Shown here piece after piece: positions 11,349-20,188 of a DNA stretch of 64,000 nt; positions within the stretch are counted from its first letter, which is position 1, and each line of letters opens with the position of its first letter. This DNA is from Nitrospira sp. GTDB taxonomy: Bacteria; Nitrospirota; Nitrospiria; Nitrospirales; Nitrospiraceae. The translations under genes were made by a program, and so were the position numbers. The stretch spans positions 15,626-79,625 of the forward strand of contig SWDO01000017.1 of assembly GCA_005116895.1 (NCBI GenBank). The letters are read 5' to 3'. The notes beneath the pieces were generated by a model. That model made no database searches. It was not told the DNA's origin and saw nothing but the letters and a program-made list of their open reading frames with translations.

Positions 11349-12257
11349 ATGAGAGAGACGCACATGGGAGCAACTTCTTCGACCGGCACCTCGGCAGAGG
11401 CGGAACAGGCGCGCCCTAAGCCATTGATCCACTCGTTGCTCTTTGTGTTCGGTTTCTCGATCATCTTCGTTGCTCTGGGCACAGCAGTAAGCGGTATCGG
11501 TCAATTGGTCTTTGACCTTCGAGAGCCGCTGGTCAGGATCGGAGGAGTGATCGTGATTGTCTTCGGGCTTGCGACGATGGGTTTGTTCGACCTGTTGTCG
11601 AAATGGGTTGGCCGCCTGGAGAATTCTGCCGCTGATGGAATGTGGCTCTGGTGGCTTCCCCTAGCCAGGTGGATAAAGAACGGGGTTGACCTCTTTCGAC
11701 GCTCTTTTTATCGCGACACACGAACCGAACTGAGCCGTCGGAACAGCGGCGGGTATCTGCCGTCCTTCCTTATGGGCGTCTTCTTCTCGGCTGGTTGGAC
11801 GCCCTGCATCGGGCCGACCTTGGGCGCCATTCTGGCACTGGGGTACAACAGTGCCACCATCGGCCACAGTGCCTTGCTGCTTGGGGCCTATTCGTTGGGA
11901 TTGGGGATTCCGTTCGTACTCTTCGCGCTTGCTCTGGATCGTGCGCGTGGCTTCTTACGCTCGCTCACGCGCCATATCCGGACCATTCAACTGATCAACG
12001 GCACATTGCTCGTTTTGATCGGCTTGGCGCTTCTGACGAAGCAACTGGCGATCATGGCGCGTTGGGCGCAAGACCATCACTTCTATCTAGAGATCAGTTC
12101 CCTGGGTGCCGAGACACCGACGCTGCTCATCGCGGCCTTGGCCGGCCTGCTGTCTTTTTTATCGCCTTGCGTGTTACCTCTGGTACCGGCCTATGTCTTT
12201 TACCTCACCGGACGCACATTTTCGAAGACGACTGCGCATCAACCCGTTTCCCTATGA
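11349..12257 (+). CDS. CcdA/DsbD-family cytochrome c biogenesis transmembrane protein, apparently circularly permuted
   Basis: Order of conserved elements: LLFVFGFSIIFVALG, IGGVIVIVFGL, SAGWTPCIGPTLGAILALG, AYSLGLGIPFVLFALAL, NGTLLVLIGLALLT, then AALAGLLSFLSPCVLPLVPAYVFYLTGR at the C-terminus; canonical CcdA begins with the last element. Confidence 0.85.
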   Translation: MRETHMGATSSTGTSAEAEQARPKPLIHSLLFVFGFSIIFVALGTAVSGIGQLVFDLREPLVRIGGVIVIVFGLATMGLFDLLSKWVGRLENSAADGMWLWWLPLARWIKNGVDLFRRSFYRDTRTELSRRNSGGYLPSFLMGVFFSAGWTPCIGPTLGAILALGYNSATIGHSALLLGAYSLGLGIPFVLFALALDRARGFLRSLTRHIRTIQLINGTLLVLIGLALLTKQLAIMARWAQDHHFYLEISSLGAETPTLLIAALAGLLSFLSPCVLPLVPAYVFYLTGRTFSKTTAHQPVSL

Positions 12258-12617
12258 CTTCGCATGGTGGTTTAAATAGCGAGTGATCGCCTCACGCTCG
12301 GAGTCGGTCAGAGGCTGCATTCCTTTTTCGCGCATGAGCTCTTCCATCCTGGTCAACACTGCTTGCCATTCCACCATGGTCCGGAACCGTGGATCCGGCA
12401 CACCATGCGTGATCCCATGGTCTCCAAACGGCCTCCCATGACACGCTCCACACCGTTGCGCGAACACTCGTCCATCTGCGGTGTTCAATCCAGGAATTTC
12501 GGTAAACACTCCGCCGCATCCTGCGAGCCAGAGAATCGCCAACAGTTGGAGGATAAAACGACCCCGTCGGCCAGCAACAGGAATCGCCGCGGACACTCTT
12601 CGACACACGATCGTCAC
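12252..12617 (-). CDS. small c-type cytochrome lipoprotein
   Basis: LAGCGG lipobox-like signal, single CGACH haem motif, distal Met region (REKGMQPLTDSEREAITRYL). Confidence 0.8.
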   Translation of the reverse strand: MTIVCRRVSAAIPVAGRRGRFILQLLAILWLAGCGGVFTEIPGLNTADGRVFAQRCGACHGRPFGDHGITHGVPDPRFRTMVEWQAVLTRMEELMREKGMQPLTDSEREAITRYLNHHAKS

Positions 12618-12641
12618 TTCCGCTTCCTCCAGCTCTCTAGA

Positions 12642-13739
12642 TTATTTAATCTGCTGTGTCCGGATGGCCAAAGCTCTGGTCGCGACGAGCCCTGCCTGCA
12701 ATGGCTGTCCAAGGTCATGGAGTAGCATGGCATAGCGATCAAGCAACACCGCCACCATCGGGTGGCTGCGGCCCAGCGTCTGTTGCTGAATCACCAGCGC
12801 TCGCTCGTACAGAATCTTCGCCTCTTCCACCAGACCACGCTCATGTGTCAGCAAAGCCCAATTCCCCAAGATACTCCCCATGAGCGCTTCCGCCGGCTCC
12901 TTCGCCCTCTCATTGCTGGCGAGGGCTTCGCGATAGTGCAGATCCGCGCGTTCGGACAGTCCTTGGGCATGGTACAGATTGGCCAGGTTATTCAGACTCA
13001 GGGCGACGGCTGGATGCGTGTCACCATAGCGGGCACGTCGGATGCCCAGCGCCCGTTGATACAGCGGTTCGGCAAAGGCGTACAGTTCCTTTTCCTTGTA
13101 CAGGGATGCGAGATTATTCAGGATCGGCGCAGTATCGGCGGACTCACTCCCATCGCGTCTTTCCAGGAGAGCCAAGGCCAAGTGGAATCGGGCTTCCGCT
13201 TGAAGCAGATGACCCTGCTTTCGATACACAAGCCCCAAACCGTTGTAGCCGACCGCCAACTGCGGATGTCCCGCACCTCGCGCCTGCTCCCCGATCGTGA
13301 GCGAACGCACGTAATAGGCCTCCGCCTGTTCGAGATCGCCTTCCTGCTGATAGATTTCCGCCAGGTTGTGTAGCGCGGTCGCCACATCGGCATGTTCATT
13401 ACCGAGGGCTTGCTCCCAAACGGTTAACGCCCGCTCATAGTACGACTTCGCCCGTGCATACTGTCCCTGTTCATGGAACACCAATCCCAAATTGTTGAAC
13501 GTCGCCGCAACGCGCGTATCGGTGGCGCCGAATTGCTCCGCCTCACGGCCTGCAGCCAGAAACATCTGCTCCGCTTCTCGGTATCTGGCCTGTTCGCGTG
13601 CCGCAGTGCCCTCATCCGTCAATTGCTGCCACCGATCAGTCGGTTCCGCCTCGGCTTGGATCGATGCAAAGAGGCTCACCAGCAACCACGCAAGAAGAAG
13701 AGTCATCCGCACCCCCCAGGCAGGCACACTCCGGTTCAT
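12642..13739 (-). CDS. tetratricopeptide repeat protein
   Basis: Multiple kinesin-light-chain-type TPRs (ATFNNLGLVFHEQGQYARAKSYYERALTVWEQALGNEHADVATALHNLAEIYQQEG...). Confidence 0.92.
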   Translation of the reverse strand: MNRSVPAWGVRMTLLLAWLLVSLFASIQAEAEPTDRWQQLTDEGTAAREQARYREAEQMFLAAGREAEQFGATDTRVAATFNNLGLVFHEQGQYARAKSYYERALTVWEQALGNEHADVATALHNLAEIYQQEGDLEQAEAYYVRSLTIGEQARGAGHPQLAVGYNGLGLVYRKQGHLLQAEARFHLALALLERRDGSESADTAPILNNLASLYKEKELYAFAEPLYQRALGIRRARYGDTHPAVALSLNNLANLYHAQGLSERADLHYREALASNERAKEPAEALMGSILGNWALLTHERGLVEEAKILYERALVIQQQTLGRSHPMVAVLLDRYAMLLHDLGQPLQAGLVATRALAIRTQQIK

Positions 13740-13808
13740 CAACAGGGCTCGCCCCTCAATCATGTGGCCATCTCCCTTGGGATCACGACGGGGTGATTTG
13801 AACCGACT

Positions 13809-15305
13809 TCACCAGGTCGGCGTGGCCTGGTTGTCGCTGGCAGCAAGTCCCACATAGTAGACCGTGACCTGCTTCGGGTTTCTTCCGACAGGAATCGTTG
13901 CGGTGATCGCATTGGTTGCGGCATCGATCAGCAAGACCGAACCGTTCCCGCTATGTGGGGCGTTCGTCACGACGATGCCTTTTGCCGTTCCAGCACCCGG
14001 TGGACCGACGACCCATAGGTCCATGCCATGCTCGCCATTCGACCCCACCGCTGGGAGGTCGACACTTGCGAGCAACGGAAATGAAGCCGGCCACGGTGTC
14101 GCATCGAAGACATAGAGCTTGTCTTTTTGAACGGTAGCCACTTGTTGCGAGGTCAGCCCAATCGTCGCGTTCGATTGAGTCACATAGAGTCGATTGCCGT
14201 CGGCGGTGAAGCGAAACTGTGACGGCCTCACATGGTCCAGACTGTGGCTGACCAAACTCAGCGTCGGTTGGGTGAGGTCGATGAGGCCAAACCTCCCGAT
14301 CACCTTGGCGGGATCAGACGTCACATCTTCGCCGGCAAGTAAGAGAAATCGTCCGTTCGGCGTCACTTCCATACTCCACACGCTCGGCACATCGACTTGC
14401 CTCGTCGTCAGCGTCAAGGAAGCCGGATCTATCTCGACAATCACTCGATAGCCAGCAAGGTAACTGTAAATCTTGCCTGTAATCTTCGACCAAAACATGC
14501 CGGCGGGCACGGAGTGATTGGGCGTCAATGCATCCGCATCACAGACCGAATGTCCCAACGCCGTCTCTTTGGCGCTGTCACACAGATCGATCTTGACGTT
14601 GAATTCGCTCCAGGCCACATTCCCATCCGCAATCGGTACGGGAAGCAGCACACTGATAATTCCCGTTGTACTACTGGAAACAAACGCAAGTTGCTGCGGG
14701 GTGACCGGCGGTCTGGAAAATGCAACCAGGTGTTGCCCCTTCCCCGAGAGACAGGCAATCGATGTGACACGGGGCTTCTCTCCCCCCACTCCAAGATGTG
14801 AATTGTGAAGGACTGAGACCGACCCGCCCCGCGCGCAGTTGGCTACCGTATCGATCCCGGTAGTAGGGTCACCGTCGTTCATCGTCCAGAGCACTTCCTT
14901 ATCGACCGGATCGCGGTAGATGCGTGTAGGCCGCTGTCCAATCTTGACTCTGGGATCTAGCGGATTGGCGGTGAGAAAACCCTCAAGAATTGGCGCTGTG
15001 CCCCCAATCGGATCAATGGTCGCCACTTGGTTCGTTTCAGTATTTGTGACAAAGATCCACTCGCCCAATGAGAACGCGACACCACCGATCGCGTCGGCCT
15101 GCCGTGGGCCAAGCGACAGCGTCCCGATGACCGCCGGACTTACTCCATCCAGACGAACCGTGGTGAGCGTCGTGTCATCCTGGTTCACGACCAGTGCCAT
15201 GGGAGTCGAGAGAGGTGTATTTGGAGCTTGATCACTGTCCCCAGCCGCAGAGCATGCGCTGAGCAGAATGACGACTGGAAAGATTGTGTATCTTCGCCAC
15301 CACAT
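13809..15305 (-). CDS. YncE-like beta-propeller lipoprotein
   Basis: Lipobox VVILLSACSAA; repeated YVTN-like blades (VLLIDAATNAITATIPVGRNPKQVTVYYVG). Confidence 0.72.
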   Translation of the reverse strand: MWWRRYTIFPVVILLSACSAAGDSDQAPNTPLSTPMALVVNQDDTTLTTVRLDGVSPAVIGTLSLGPRQADAIGGVAFSLGEWIFVTNTETNQVATIDPIGGTAPILEGFLTANPLDPRVKIGQRPTRIYRDPVDKEVLWTMNDGDPTTGIDTVANCARGGSVSVLHNSHLGVGGEKPRVTSIACLSGKGQHLVAFSRPPVTPQQLAFVSSSTTGIISVLLPVPIADGNVAWSEFNVKIDLCDSAKETALGHSVCDADALTPNHSVPAGMFWSKITGKIYSYLAGYRVIVEIDPASLTLTTRQVDVPSVWSMEVTPNGRFLLLAGEDVTSDPAKVIGRFGLIDLTQPTLSLVSHSLDHVRPSQFRFTADGNRLYVTQSNATIGLTSQQVATVQKDKLYVFDATPWPASFPLLASVDLPAVGSNGEHGMDLWVVGPPGAGTAKGIVVTNAPHSGNGSVLLIDAATNAITATIPVGRNPKQVTVYYVGLAASDNQATPTW

Positions 15306-15385
15306 GAGTCGATCTTGGTATGTGTTGATAGAAATCGTATGTGCCATGATGTGTTGCCTCATAGCGCGTTCTTTGTGGGCGCTCT

Positions 15386-16438
15386 TCACTGCTTGAACAG
15401 AGACGGCGTTGTAAAGTACTTGGTGACGCCGCCGACAAAGCTGATTTCTTGCTGCAAATTGCCGTTGAAGTCGCGGTAGATCGGAATCTGTGTGATGAAA
15501 TAGATCTGAGCAAAATCGAAGACGTTGATCACTGCTCCGGTTGAATAGGCAACATACGTATGGTCGGTAGTCGGCACCGACCTCCCGATAATGTTTCCAT
15601 CGAGCAAGACGGCCCGGTTCACGGGGTCAGGTCGAAACTCAAGCAGCGCGGCCTCGATATTGTCTCTCCCCTTGTACCGAAAATTGATCTGGTTCGTGAG
15701 GGTCAACCATGGGAAGGTCACCAGATTCAGGCCGGCATTGACGGAGAACTCTTCTCCGAATCGATAGCCATCGGTATTGCGGAACGTATATCGGACGTTT
15801 CCCGAAAGGAACTGATTCAGCCGATGAGGAATGATCTCGTAGGTCTGGTAGAACCCCGGCTGAACTCCCAAGGCCCCGCGTCCGACTTGCAGGGTAGATT
15901 CAGCGAGCTGACCAGCGACAGGCATATTTCCGTAGTCGCCGACCGGAAACCACACTCCCATTTCCAGGACGACCATGCTGCGCAGGCTGGGCAACAGATT
16001 GTACTTCACCTTTCCCAACACATCCCCAACGCCGCGATCAAAGGTGTTCCCAACCGCAGCGTTACCAATCTGTCCGATTGCATCGATCATTCGATAGGGC
16101 ACCTGCACCTGGATGCCGACTCGCTCCGTGAGTCCGTAATTGAGATCCAAGACCGCAGTTTGAACCAGCGTACTCAGTTGACTGACTTGGCTATTCGCTA
16201 GAATCAACTGTTTGGTCTGCTGGTTGGCGAAGGGAATGGTATTCACCCCTCCCGAAGGAATCTCGTTCGGGGTGTGGGCAAAACTCAGATTTACCGTCAG
16301 GACGCCTGCGGGTGAGACTGCTTGCTGTGAACCGATCACAACAAAGCAGCTGACTGATCCACACGATGCCTCAGCAGAGGAATACATCCCCCCGAGACTC
16401 AGCAAGGCAAGAAACCAGTATGAGGCTGCACGACGCAT
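15386..16438 (-). CDS. outer-membrane/transporter-like beta-barrel protein, conserved hypothetical
   Basis: Signal peptide then alternating amphipathic strands; 'YGLTERVGIQVQVPYRMID' style. Confidence 0.55.
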   Translation of the reverse strand: MRRAASYWFLALLSLGGMYSSAEASCGSVSCFVVIGSQQAVSPAGVLTVNLSFAHTPNEIPSGGVNTIPFANQQTKQLILANSQVSQLSTLVQTAVLDLNYGLTERVGIQVQVPYRMIDAIGQIGNAAVGNTFDRGVGDVLGKVKYNLLPSLRSMVVLEMGVWFPVGDYGNMPVAGQLAESTLQVGRGALGVQPGFYQTYEIIPHRLNQFLSGNVRYTFRNTDGYRFGEEFSVNAGLNLVTFPWLTLTNQINFRYKGRDNIEAALLEFRPDPVNRAVLLDGNIIGRSVPTTDHTYVAYSTGAVINVFDFAQIYFITQIPIYRDFNGNLQQEISFVGGVTKYFTTPSLFKQ

Positions 16439-16457
16439 GGGCGTGGAGGCCGCTACA

Positions 16458-16772
16458 TCAGACTGCTGCAGCCTGTCGCAACCGGCCTGTTTCACGGCCG
16501 ACTGATCGAGCATTCACCGTCCGCGACTTGAATGGACTTTGCTTGGTTGGCACAGCGATATTTTCGGTTTTGATCGCCCCCACACAATGGAGATCGATCA
16601 ACGCCGCTACGGTCTGGCTGAAAATTCTCAAGCTACCGGCACCCAAGCGTGTGCCACCCAGGCGACCTGCCTCCACCCATCGATACACCGTCCAGCGACT
16701 GACATTGAGAATCTTTGCGGCTTCGTCTACACGGAGTAGCTGTTTGTTCTGTAACGTGGCGATGACATCCAT
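16458..16772 (-). CDS. excisionase/MerR-like helix-turn-helix DNA-binding protein
   Basis: LLRVDEAAKILNVSRWTVYRWVEAGRLGGTRLGAGSLRI, the helix-turn-helix 17 (excisionase) signature. Confidence 0.8.
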   Translation of the reverse strand: MDVIATLQNKQLLRVDEAAKILNVSRWTVYRWVEAGRLGGTRLGAGSLRIFSQTVAALIDLHCVGAIKTENIAVPTKQSPFKSRTVNARSVGRETGRLRQAAAV

Positions 16773-17020
16773 GATGAATCCTCCATACCTTCCCTGAAAG
16801 CTTACGTACGACAATCGGGAAATAACTCGTTTGCCTTGTTCTACTCGTCACAGTTCGTAATGGCGGGGTGAAGGCCGAGGAAGGAGCACCTTCCCCCCGC
16901 ACTCGTCCGAGTCAACGGCTGCTTGACTCAGACAGAACTGCTCTGTGTCACAATTGAAACGAACCGGGATAAGAATCAGCAGCAGGATATTCGCAAGATC
17001 GCGTAATACCTTGGTGATCT

Positions 17021-17401
17021 TTATCCACGCGAGAAAGTCATAGTGCTTGGAGGCGCCCGAGGGTGAAGTACAGTAGACGCAGATGATAGGAAGTATGAGT
17101 CAGGAACCGAAACCTGTTGTTCGACGACAAGCAAGGCGACGTCAACCGGCGGGTGCGCCACTGCGACGACATCCGACATTGCTTGGCAAGCCCACGCACA
17201 GAACGCATTCTGAGGCGATGAATTCCCTTCACTATGGTCATGATGGGCCTGAGTTCGGTCGGCATGGGCAAGCATACAGCCCGCACCCATCACGACCAGC
17301 GCCGTATAAATCAGCACTGCACATCCGGCGATGGAAATATTATGGAAGGCCCGACCGAAGCGTTTCACGAATGTATCACTCCAACTAGCCCTACCGTGCA
17401 T
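17021..17401 (-). CDS. small exported His/Cys-containing protein (paralogue of 18760..19128)
   Basis: GCAVLIYTALVVMGAGCMLAHADRTQAHHDHSEG...QNAFCAWACQAMSD aligns with GCALIYTGLLVMSSACTLTHAEQVSSHPHHHGEEG...QHALCVWICQATAD. Confidence 0.65.
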   Translation of the reverse strand: MHGRASWSDTFVKRFGRAFHNISIAGCAVLIYTALVVMGAGCMLAHADRTQAHHDHSEGNSSPQNAFCAWACQAMSDVVAVAHPPVDVALLVVEQQVSVPDSYFLSSASTVLHPRAPPSTMTFSRG

Positions 17402-17602
17402 TCCAATTAACCCTACGTGGCCTTTTGTACACGAACCACCACGCGCTGTCTACCTACGGGTGCTCACGCATGCTACAGTTTTGACATCCCGCTGGTAGGG
17501 CTGTTCGGCATATGTGCAGATCTCCTCCACGACGCAGGAGATCCCCACCGCCCCAGGCGCCAGATGCAACATCCAGCAGCAGCCTATTCGCCAGTGGCTA
17601 CG

Positions 17603-18016
17603 TTAGGCGCATGCCTTCACGACCGTTGAGGAGAAGGCCCGGAAGTCGTCCAACTGCTTGGTAATAATCGCGTGCACGACATCCAGGCTCAGGCGGGTGT
17701 ATTCATGCACAGCCACGTTGCGAAAGCCGACCATTCGCTGCATGCGGCCGGCCAGATCGGCAGGCAGGATACCGCCTGTCTGTAACAGTGTGAAGGCGTC
17801 TCGGCTCTCCTGCGGGACTCCCAGTCGCTGCCGGTTGACAACGTACATCGCCAGGTCAATAGCAGTTTCGCAGGCGCGCTGAAGGTTCAAGATGATGGCG
17901 TCCTGCTTGGTCTGGTTCGCCGACAGGTTCTGAGGCTTGCCCGCGTATTCTTCGAGAATGCGCTGCAGGCAGCGTTCGATACTGGCGGCTTTGTTCAGAA
18001 TGACGTCGTCAGCCAT
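17603..18016 (-). CDS. HEPN domain (DUF86) protein, putative toxin RNase of MNT/HEPN module
   Basis: RNVAVHEYTRLSLDVV (Rx4-6H motif), ACETAIDLAMYVV; overlaps MNT partner. Confidence 0.92.
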   Translation of the reverse strand: MADDVILNKAASIERCLQRILEEYAGKPQNLSANQTKQDAIILNLQRACETAIDLAMYVVNRQRLGVPQESRDAFTLLQTGGILPADLAGRMQRMVGFRNVAVHEYTRLSLDVVHAIITKQLDDFRAFSSTVVKACA

Positions 18017-18404
18017 AGGCCAACCCGTGCTTAGCCATTCTTGTTAGGATCTCGCGCCGTTCCTCATTCAGCCTGGCATAGTCGGAGAACACATACATTT
18101 CGAATTCCCGCCGGGCTCGTTCATCCGACGCGTCCAGGCACAAGCCCGTCGAGAGCACTTGCATCCGCATGACAGTTGAGACGCTGCGCAAATCGACGAG
18201 ATCGACATCCTGATGAAATTGGAGGGCGAGTTCCTGTGCTAATTCGAAGCGACGCAACGCGGGAATTGGGTCGCGCGCGAGCACGGCGAGATCCATATCG
18301 CTGTCCGGACGAGCGCTTCCGGTTGCTTGAGACCCGAAGCGGTACAGGGCGATCAGCCCGGAGACTGATTGTCTGAGGCATTGAATGAGCGCGGGATCGT
18401 CCAT
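18009..18404 (-). CDS. MNT nucleotidyltransferase-domain antitoxin
   Basis: LYRFGSQATGSARPDSDMDLAVL (GSxxxG...DxD); 8-bp overlap with HEPN gene. Confidence 0.92.
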   Translation of the reverse strand: MDDPALIQCLRQSVSGLIALYRFGSQATGSARPDSDMDLAVLARDPIPALRRFELAQELALQFHQDVDLVDLRSVSTVMRMQVLSTGLCLDASDERARREFEMYVFSDYARLNEERREILTRMAKHGLAYG

Positions 18405-18759
18405 GTTGGTGTGCCCCTGAGGCAGGCTCAGGCTACTGGTTCAGACTGTCCCTGTCAATCGTTGGGCAGGGATTGTCATGGAGTCCGGGCGAGGCACCGG
18501 TATCACAGGGCTGTTGCGTGCGGCAGGATTCCGGAGCAGTCACGCCAGGATGAGAAAGAAGGCTCCATGTGCTACTGGCCAGACTCCACGCTATCCTGGG
18601 CTTGCGGAAAAAAGGGCGGGGTAAAGGAGGAGGCAGGCAACCTTCACCCCGCGCTTTGGTCCGAGCTGGAAGGCACCTGCTCGGACAACACACACCTATC
18701 GATCAATCGGCTCAGACTGCGTAAGTACCAGCCTACAGAAACAAGATTCTTGGCTTGGC

Positions 18760-19128
18760 CTATCCGAGCCCGACAAAGAGACGTGAGGGAGGTGCACGAG
18801 CGCGAACTGCGGACAATATTGGGGAACGCACAAGTCGACTGGAGGCGAGATCGACCGCCCCGACCAGCAACTCCGTGACGGTCGGTGAGGGCCCGATCGT
18901 GACAGCGGCATCGGCTGTTGCCTGGCAGATCCAGACACACAGAGCGTGCTGATCGAATGATCCTTCCTCACCGTGATGATGGGGATGGCTTGAGACTTGC
19001 TCGGCATGAGTAAGCGTACACGCACTGCTCATCACCAGAAGCCCCGTGTAGATCAACGCACACCCGCCGACCACGGCTCGACGTATCGCTTTGCTTGGGC
19101 ATTTGAGATATGGCCTCATTACGCTCAC
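18760..19128 (-). CDS. small exported His/Cys-containing protein (paralogue of 17021..17401)
   Basis: See 17021..17401; start codon uncertain (19128 or 19119). Confidence 0.62.
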   Translation of the reverse strand: MSVMRPYLKCPSKAIRRAVVGGCALIYTGLLVMSSACTLTHAEQVSSHPHHHGEEGSFDQHALCVWICQATADAAVTIGPSPTVTELLVGAVDLASSRLVRSPILSAVRARAPPSRLFVGLG

Positions 19129-19241
19129 CTATACGCATCCCCTCGAAAGTTGTCTACCAATGCTTGCTCCCGATGCTACGAATATGGACGAGTGTATACA
19201 GCTAGTAGAATCTCCCCAATGTACGTTTAGGAGGAGACGGG

Positions 19242-19505
19242 ATGGAGCCGACCCTACGAACCTGGCCGAAGGAAACAGGCGATCTGACGCTTGCGGAGAT
19301 GTGTACAGGCTTAGCGGCACATGGGATTGCGATGAAGGCTTCCGCCTTATGGCATCAACTCAGCAAATGGAAGCTCACGTTTAAGAAAATCCTGCACGCC
19401 AGCGAGCAAGATCCCGCCGAGGTGCAAGCCGCACGGCGTGAGCGGCAAGCAGCTCAACCGGCTCTAGCAGGCTGCGGAAAAACCATGATTGAAGGAGACA
19501 GCTAG
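19242..19505 (+). pseudogene. truncated IS630-family transposase N-terminal fragment
   Basis: GDLTLAEMCTGLAAHGIAMKASALWHQLSKWKLTFKKILHASEQDPAEVQAARRE resembles the HTH N-terminus of IS630 transposases; no DDE domain follows. Confidence 0.7.
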
Positions 19506-19653
19506 AGCCGGTTATCCACCCACGCCTATCAAGATCAAACGATGAAGAGTGGGCGGTACGCGCACCGTGTGGAACTACTGAAATCCTACTGAAGGTGTTT
19601 CATCCCGTTGCCCGGAACCATCGTAAATGGCTCCGGGTCGAACGAGTTCTGTT

Positions 19654-20001
19654 TGGTGGAGGCGAGGGGAGTTGAACCCCTGTCCGAAGATCGTCAGTGC
19701 ACTGTATCTACATGTGTAGCCGACAATTTAAATTTCGCAGCCGTCCACGCCAGTCGGCAGGCTTAGAACAGCCGCTAGCCCAGAAAGTTCTCGTCCTCAG
19801 CCGCTGAGCACCGGCCTTGGACCAGCCCGCTGCATCGCGCTCTTCCACCCCCGCGGGCATCAGATGGAAGAACGTCGCAGTTAATTAAGCTGCGAGTGCC
19901 AGTTCTTGATTGGCAGTTGCGTTTTCTCGGACTTTTACGAGTTCCCGAGAGCTCGACATGCAACAGTGACCTCAGTATCCCCGTCGAAACCGGTCGCCCC
20001 C
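19654..20001 (-). ncRNA. ssrA: tmRNA (transfer-messenger RNA)
   Basis: On minus strand: 5' GGGGGCGACCGGTTTCGACGGGGATACTGAGG, tag region GCC AAT CAA GAA CTG GCA CTC GCA GCT TAA (ANQELALAA), 3' GACAGGGGTTCAACTCCCCTCGCCTCCACCA; acceptor stem pairs. Confidence 0.96.
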
Positions 20002-20011
20002 TTTCTTGTAT

Positions 20012-20083
20012 TTCGTGAAGCGTCACTCGTCATTCGTGAAGCGCGAAACACGAACGGACTTCTTGCGAGATACGCTTCACGAA
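20012..20083. repeat. intergenic inverted repeat next to ssrA
   Basis: TTCGTGAAGCGT (20012-20023) and ACGCTTCACGAA (20072-20083), perfect 12-bp arms, internal extra copy ATTCGTGAAGCG. Confidence 0.75.
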
Positions 20084-20188
20084 CGAATTGCCTCATAGAT
20101 ACCCATCATACCGCACCAGTCAATAGGAAGCCACCTGCCAACGGTTTCCCACTCATGGGTATTGTATCGAGGTCGCCACCGCACCCTT

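Noticed and set aside
16458-16772. Excisionase-like HTH as part of an integrative element
   Set aside because: No recombinase/integrase or att repeats nearby; such HTH proteins are often ordinary regulators.
17590-17612. GCCTAAC/GTTAGGC at the HEPN stop codon as a second attC core
   Set aside because: No matching RYYYAAC...palindrome within 200 bp downstream and no cassette-like core near the MNT start; likely chance.
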